Source of the DNA: CANQDT01 sp051878935 | GTDB taxonomy: Bacteria > Bacillota > Clostridia > Lachnospirales > Lachnospiraceae | Direction of reading: 5' to 3' | DNA length: 19,193 bases | NCBI GenBank assembly: GCA_051878935.1 | Contig: JBJELB010000012.1 | Location: forward strand, 1-19,193 | Part shown: piece after piece, positions 14,791-19,193 of the stretch | Position numbering within the stretch: position 1 is the first letter of the stretch | Layout of the letters: each line of letters opens with the position of its first letter | Position numbers and translations under genes: made by a program | Notes under the pieces: model-generated | Database searches by the model: none | Told to the model about the DNA's origin: nothing | Seen by the model: the letters and a program-made list of their open reading frames with translations, nothing else

Positions 14791-16216
14791 TGAGATTCTC
14801 CTCACATAATTCTCCGAAATAGTAAAAACCATTTGCCTGGGTCAGTTTTACATTGCGTATCGTACCAATTAGGGAAGCGTCACCTTTCAGATGAACGGTT
14901 GTATTATTTGAAAGTTTTCCGGTTACCATAGAAGCATCATGGGAATTCATTTCTTCAATCAGGACAGGCTGAACAGTTCCGACATCCTGTAAGGTATTGG
15001 TTTCCGTAATGTCATGAATCAATGCCAGCAAGCGGTCGAAACGATTTTTTACAACCTCTTCCGGAACCTGGTTTTCCATTGTAGCTGCAGGAGTGCCGGT
15101 TCGCTTTGAATAAATAAAGGTATAGGCACCGGCATACTTGACCTTGGACACTACATCCATTGTGTCCAGAAAATCCTCTTCGGTCTCACCCGGAAAGCCT
15201 ACGATGATATCTGTTGTCAATGCAATATCAGGGATTGCTGTTTTAATACGGCTGACTAAATCAAGATATTGTTCCTTCGTATAACGGCGGTTCATCTCTT
15301 TCAATATGCGTGTGCTGCCTGACTGTAGCGGCAGATGAATATGATGGCAGATTTTCTTAGATTTTGCTACGACAGCGATCAGTTCCTCTGATAAATCCTT
15401 TGGGTGAGGAGTCATAAAGCGGATGCGTTCCAGACCGTCAATCTGTTCAATCTGTTCTAAGAGCTGTGCAAACGTAATAGGATGCTCTAATGTTTTGCCA
15501 TAGGAATTTACGTTTTGTCCTAACAGCATGACTTCCACAACTCCATGAGCAACACGCTGTTTAATCTCAGCGATAATATCCTCCGGCAGTCTGCTGCGTT
15601 CCCGGCCGCGTACATAAGGTACGATACAGTAACTGCAGAAATTATTGCACCCATACATGATGTTGATGCCGCATTTGAAAGTATATTTCTGATCGTCCGG
15701 CAGGTCTTCCACGATTTCATCTGTTCCGTCCCAGATATCAATAATCATATGGTCAGATTCCATACGGTTTTTCACCAGCTCAGCCAGCTTAAAAATATTA
15801 TGTGTTCCAAAGATGATATCCACAAAAGAATAGCTTTCTTTTATTTTATCAATGACGGTTGGCTCCTGCATCATACATCCGCATAATGCAATGAGTTTTC
15901 TTGGGTTTTGCTGTTTTTGTTTTTTCAGGTGTCCAAGATGACCGTACACCTTCAGGTTGGCATTTTCCCGTACCGTACAGGTGTTGTATAAAACAAAGTC
16001 GGCCTTCTCTGAATCGATTTGTTCAAATCCCATTTTTTCCAGGATACCGCATAATTTCTCAGAATCCTTTGCGTTCATCTGACATCCAAAGGTGGTGACA
16101 CAGAATGTTCTGCGATGACCGGTTTCTGCGTATTCACGGTCTAAAAGCTCTTTTACCTGTTCCATATATTTTAACTGTTTTTTTGTTTCTTCGGTATTTA
16201 CTTTTCCCTGTCTCAT
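14777..16216 (-). CDS. miaB: tRNA-2-methylthio-N6-dimethylallyladenosine synthase MiaB
   Basis: MiaB is a radical-SAM methylthiotransferase that converts i6A37 to ms2i6A37 in tRNAs reading UNN codons. The 479-residue protein has the auxiliary 4Fe-4S cysteines C45 (TFGCQMN), C80 (NTCTVREN) and C114 (CGCMMQ), and the radical-SAM motif CNNFCSYC (C190, C194, C197). The SAM-binding and core blocks include LLGQNVNSYG, HIHLPLQSGS and DIIVGFPGETEEDF, and a C-terminal TRAM domain spans about 415-475. About 37 residues precede the first conserved block, a usual extension in Firmicutes. GGAGGAG just before ATG supports the start. A near-consensus promoter lies directly upstream. Confidence 0.97.
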   Translation of the reverse strand: MRQGKVNTEETKKQLKYMEQVKELLDREYAETGHRRTFCVTTFGCQMNAKDSEKLCGILEKMGFEQIDSEKADFVLYNTCTVRENANLKVYGHLGHLKKQKQQNPRKLIALCGCMMQEPTVIDKIKESYSFVDIIFGTHNIFKLAELVKNRMESDHMIIDIWDGTDEIVEDLPDDQKYTFKCGINIMYGCNNFCSYCIVPYVRGRERSRLPEDIIAEIKQRVAHGVVEVMLLGQNVNSYGKTLEHPITFAQLLEQIEQIDGLERIRFMTPHPKDLSEELIAVVAKSKKICHHIHLPLQSGSTRILKEMNRRYTKEQYLDLVSRIKTAIPDIALTTDIIVGFPGETEEDFLDTMDVVSKVKYAGAYTFIYSKRTGTPAATMENQVPEEVVKNRFDRLLALIHDITETNTLQDVGTVQPVLIEEMNSHDASMVTGKLSNNTTVHLKGDASLIGTIRNVKLTQANGFYYFGELCEENLNENN

Positions 16217-16239
16217 AATATCTCCTCCATAATTCGTTC

Positions 16240-16268
16240 ATTATATATTTTTTTCTTTTATGAGTCAA
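16240..16268 (-). promoter_or_regulatory. Promoter of miaB
   Basis: On the minus strand, -35 TTGACT (16263-16268) and -10 TATAAT (16240-16245) have a 17-base spacer, close to the sigma-70/sigma-A consensus. The transcript start would lie about 16 to 17 bases before the miaB ATG, so the leader is very short. Confidence 0.8.
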
Positions 16269-16275
16269 TGTTTTG

Positions 16276-16284
16276 TGATATAAT
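16276..16284 (+). promoter_or_regulatory. Extended -10 promoter of mutS
   Basis: TGA-TATAAT at 16276-16284 is a perfect -10 with a TGn extension. The -35 position (16256-16261) has only a poor match and falls inside the oppositely oriented miaB promoter. The mutS promoter therefore probably relies on the extended -10. Confidence 0.6.
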
Positions 16285-16306
16285 ACCATAGCGAAATTTT
16301 GTAGAA

Positions 16307-16321
16307 ATGTCAGTATGACAT
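16307..16321 (+). promoter_or_regulatory. Inverted repeat beside the mutS ribosome binding site
   Basis: ATGTCA-GTA-TGACAT is a perfect six-base inverted repeat with a three-base centre. It lies in the mutS leader, touching the GGAGG Shine-Dalgarno sequence (16322-16326). It could be a protein operator or a small RNA hairpin. The sequence does not show which. Confidence 0.4.
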
Positions 16322-16333
16322 GGAGGATAAAAC

Positions 16334-18967
16334 ATGGCTAAACTAACTCCCATGATGGAGCAGTACTTCGAGATAAAAAATAAGAATAAAGATTGTATTA
16401 TTTTCTACCGCTTAGGTGATTTTTATGAAATGTTTTTTGACGATGCCATTCTGTGTTCCAAAGAACTGGAGATTACCTTAACAGGACGGGATTGCGGACA
16501 GGAAGAGCGGGCACCGATGTGTGGCGTTCCGTATCATTCCTATGAAACCTATTTGAATAAACTGGTAGATAAGGGATACAAAGTGGCAATATGTGAACAG
16601 GTCGAAGATCCCAAACAGGCAAAAGGATTGGTGAAACGTGATATCATCCGTATTGTGACACCCGGAACGAATATTTCTGAACAGGCGATAGAGGATGGCA
16701 GGAATCATTATCTGATGAGTGTTTATTATGAAGAAAACATCATCGGAATTGCTAATGTAGATGTTTCTACCGGCGACTTTACGGTGACCCAGGTGGGTAC
16801 GATAAGTTCACTGCGTGATGAAATATTTAAATATGAACCGTCGGAGATTATATGTAATCAGTCTTTGCTGATGAGTGGACTGGATGTTACATTGCTGCGT
16901 GATAAATATCATGTGTCTGTAACTGCTTTGGATTCTTATTATTATGATGAAACAAATTGTGTCAACAGCATTAAACGTCAATTTGGGGTGATGAATTTGG
17001 ACGGACTGGGTATTTCGGAATATCCGGATGGTATGATTGCATCCGGAGTGATGCTTCAATATCTGCATGAAACCCAGAAAAATGCTTTGGTACATTTAAA
17101 ATCAATCCGTTTCTATACATCGGATGAATATATGCTGATAGACAGTACAACGAGACGAAATCTTGAGTTGTGTGAAACACTACGGGAAAAACAGAAGAGA
17201 GGCTCGCTGTTATGGGTGCTAGATAAGACGAAAACGGCTATGGGTGCCCGTATGCTGCGCAGCTTTATCGAACAGCCATTATTGGATAAGGAAAAAATCG
17301 AATCCAGACTGGATGCTGTTGAAAATCTGAAAGATGACATGATTCTTCGTGAAGAGATAAGGGAATATCTGTCACCGGTTTATGATTTGGAACGGTTAAT
17401 GACCAAAGTCAGTTATTGTTCCGCGAATCCAAGAGATCTCATTGCATTTGCTACCTCGTTATATCAATTGCCGTCTATTAAGCTTTTGCTGGCCGGTGCC
17501 AAAAGCAGTGAACTGTTGCAGCTTCATGATGAGCTGGATGTGTTGGATGATATCTATACATTGATTGACCAATCCATCGTGGAAGAACCACCGATTAACA
17601 TCAAAGAGGGCGGTCTGATCAAAGATGGTTTTCATGAAGAGATTGATCAGTTGAAGCGGGCACAGACGGATGGAAAAACCTGGCTTGCTGAGTTTGAGGC
17701 TCGTGAACAGGAAAAAACAGGAATTAAGAAGCTGCGTGTAAAATATAACAAGATTTTCGGATATTGTATTGAGGTAACGAATTCTTTCAAGGATATGGTG
17801 CCGGATACCTATATTCGGAAGCAGACACTGGCAGGCTCCGAACGCTATACAACGCAAGAATTAAATGAACTGGCATCCATGATTTTAGGTGCAGAAGAAA
17901 AATTAGCCAGATTGGAATATGAAGTCTTTGTCAGTGTACGTGAACAGATCTATCAGAATATCAGCAGGGTGCAGCAGACAGCGAGAGTGATAGCCTATCT
18001 GGATGCTTATGCATCGATGGCGTATGTAGCTGAAAGAAATCATTACTGCAGACCTCAGATTAATAAACGTGGTGTTTTAGACATCAAAGACGGCAGACAC
18101 CCTGTCGTGGAAGCAATGCTGGATTCTGACCAGTTTGTTGCAAATGACACATATCTGGATAATAAAAATTCCCGCGTATCGATTATTACCGGGCCGAATA
18201 TGGCAGGTAAATCTACCTATATGCGTCAGAGTGCTTTGATTGTTCTGATGGCGCAGATTGGTTCTTTTGTACCTGCAGCGGAAGCCAATATTGCCTTAGT
18301 GGACCGTATTTTTGCCAGAGTAGGAGCATCGGATGACCTTGCATCCGGTCAGAGTACCTTTATGGTAGAAATGAGTGAGGTTGCCAATATCCTGCGAAAT
18401 GCAACAAAAAACAGCCTGATCATCTTTGATGAAATCGGGCGAGGCACGAGTACCTTTGACGGTCTGAGTATCGCATGGGCGGTCGTGGAATATATCAGCA
18501 ATCCGAAAATCATTGGCGCCAAAACATTGTTTGCCACTCATTATCATGAATTGACAGAACTGGAAGGCAAGCTGCCATGTGTGAATAATTATTGTATAGC
18601 CGTAAAGGAGCATGGGGATTCCATCACATTTCTTCGCAAGATTATTAAGGGCGGAGCAGACAAAAGCTATGGTGTTCAGGTTGCCAAGCTGGCGGGTGTG
18701 CCGGATCCGGTGATTCAGCGTGCAAAGGAGCTGCTGGCAGAATTGTCAGATAATGATATTACTTATAAAGCAAAGGGACTTCAAATATCGGATATGGACC
18801 GTTATCATGGAGAACCGGAACAGATAACGTTATTTGATTTACCGAAAGAAGCTTCACCGGAATATAAGATATTGAATAAGATTTTAGATACTGATGTATT
18901 GAATCTGACACCAATGGAGGCAATGAATCTGTTGTTCCAGATTCAAGGTGAGATTAAGGAGTTGTAA
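16334..18967 (+). CDS. mutS: DNA mismatch repair protein MutS
   Basis: MutS recognises base mismatches and small loops and signals to MutL. The 877-residue protein has the mismatch-reading motif FYE (residues 30-32) within FYRLGDFYEMFFDDA, then connector, lever and clamp domains. The C-terminal ATPase has Walker A GPNMAGKST (620-628) and Walker B with DE at 699-700 (FDEIGRGTS), followed by the signature helix-turn-helix region. Near the C-terminus QITLF (830-834) fits the sliding-clamp binding motif. Length is normal. GGAGG seven bases before ATG fixes the start. mutL begins two bases after the stop. Confidence 0.98.
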   Translation: MAKLTPMMEQYFEIKNKNKDCIIFYRLGDFYEMFFDDAILCSKELEITLTGRDCGQEERAPMCGVPYHSYETYLNKLVDKGYKVAICEQVEDPKQAKGLVKRDIIRIVTPGTNISEQAIEDGRNHYLMSVYYEENIIGIANVDVSTGDFTVTQVGTISSLRDEIFKYEPSEIICNQSLLMSGLDVTLLRDKYHVSVTALDSYYYDETNCVNSIKRQFGVMNLDGLGISEYPDGMIASGVMLQYLHETQKNALVHLKSIRFYTSDEYMLIDSTTRRNLELCETLREKQKRGSLLWVLDKTKTAMGARMLRSFIEQPLLDKEKIESRLDAVENLKDDMILREEIREYLSPVYDLERLMTKVSYCSANPRDLIAFATSLYQLPSIKLLLAGAKSSELLQLHDELDVLDDIYTLIDQSIVEEPPINIKEGGLIKDGFHEEIDQLKRAQTDGKTWLAEFEAREQEKTGIKKLRVKYNKIFGYCIEVTNSFKDMVPDTYIRKQTLAGSERYTTQELNELASMILGAEEKLARLEYEVFVSVREQIYQNISRVQQTARVIAYLDAYASMAYVAERNHYCRPQINKRGVLDIKDGRHPVVEAMLDSDQFVANDTYLDNKNSRVSIITGPNMAGKSTYMRQSALIVLMAQIGSFVPAAEANIALVDRIFARVGASDDLASGQSTFMVEMSEVANILRNATKNSLIIFDEIGRGTSTFDGLSIAWAVVEYISNPKIIGAKTLFATHYHELTELEGKLPCVNNYCIAVKEHGDSITFLRKIIKGGADKSYGVQVAKLAGVPDPVIQRAKELLAELSDNDITYKAKGLQISDMDRYHGEPEQITLFDLPKEASPEYKILNKILDTDVLNLTPMEAMNLLFQIQGEIKEL

Positions 18968-18968
18968 T

Positions 18969-19193
18969 ATGCCCAATATTCAGGTTTTAGACCAACATAC
19001 CATTAACAAGATTGCAGCAGGTGAGGTCATTGAACGTCCGGCATCCGTTGTGAAGGAACTTGTGGAAAATGCGATTGATGCAAAAGCAAATGCCATCACG
19101 GTAGAGATTAAAGATGGCGGTACTACCATGATTCGTATTACAGACAACGGATGCGGCATTGCAGAAAATGAAGTTGCAACTGCCTTTGTCCGT
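18969..19193 (+). CDS. mutL: DNA mismatch repair protein MutL, N-terminal part
   Basis: The first 75 codons of mutL run to the window end. The start of the GHKL ATPase domain is clear: INKIAAGEVIERPASVVKEL with the catalytic-base glutamate at about residue 30, VENAIDA with the Mg-coordinating asparagine at 34, and the DNGCGI nucleotide-binding motif at 59-64. AAGGAG within the end of mutS serves as ribosome binding site, and the start lies two bases after the mutS stop. Cut by the window edge, not truncated biologically as far as can be seen. Confidence 0.95.
   Translation, partial: MPNIQVLDQHTINKIAAGEVIERPASVVKELVENAIDAKANAITVEIKDGGTTMIRITDNGCGIAENEVATAFVR

Overview
The window looks like chromosome of a low-to-medium GC Firmicute, most probably a Clostridia member of the Lachnospiraceae type. 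This is inferred from gene order (rimP-nusA-rnpM-ylxQ-infB-rbfA-nrnA-truB-ribF and miaB/mutS-mutL), purine-rich GGAGG ribosome binding sites, frequent TTG starts, and a membrane EIIC-like protein close to a family common in Firmicutes. No database search was possible, so the taxonomic call is inference.

Layout. (1) 1-2890 is accessory-looking. Two leader hairpins, one resembling an intrinsic terminator, precede a large secreted protein (199-2727) with two copies of a module of about 130 residues. Its C-terminus looks displaced or truncated, and a short unrecognised reading frame (2660-2890) overlaps its end. (2) 2925-4750 holds a WYL-domain transcription regulator and a small-conductance mechanosensitive channel, apparently one transcript, followed by two terminator-like hairpins. 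(3) 4938-5112 holds a tRNA-Glu(CUC) on the minus strand with its own promoter and terminator. (4) 5152-13139 is a tightly packed plus-strand translation/RNA-processing operon with a recognisable promoter and a hairpin leader before rimP. It runs rimP, nusA, rnpM, ylxQ, infB, rbfA, nrnA, truB, ribF and ends in a strong bidirectional terminator. (5) 13149-16216, on the minus strand, holds miaB, an EIIC-like membrane protein overlapping its end, and a small membrane-anchored acidic protein with its own promoter. (6) 16217-16333 is a compact divergent promoter region. (7) 16334-19193 holds mutS and the first 75 codons of mutL, which runs off the window.

How the genes work together. The main operon supplies ribosome maturation factors (RimP, RbfA), transcription elongation/antitermination (NusA), RNA-binding accessory proteins (RnpM, YlxQ), initiation factor IF2, a nano-RNA/pAp phosphatase (NrnA), tRNA pseudouridine-55 synthase (TruB) and FAD/FMN synthesis (RibF). 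MiaB modifies tRNA A37, and MutS-MutL form the mismatch-repair core. These are ordinary housekeeping genes. The less ordinary material is the left-hand secreted protein with its broken 3' end, the leader and promoter architectures, and a few motif deviations. I did not find a convincing new multi-gene system.
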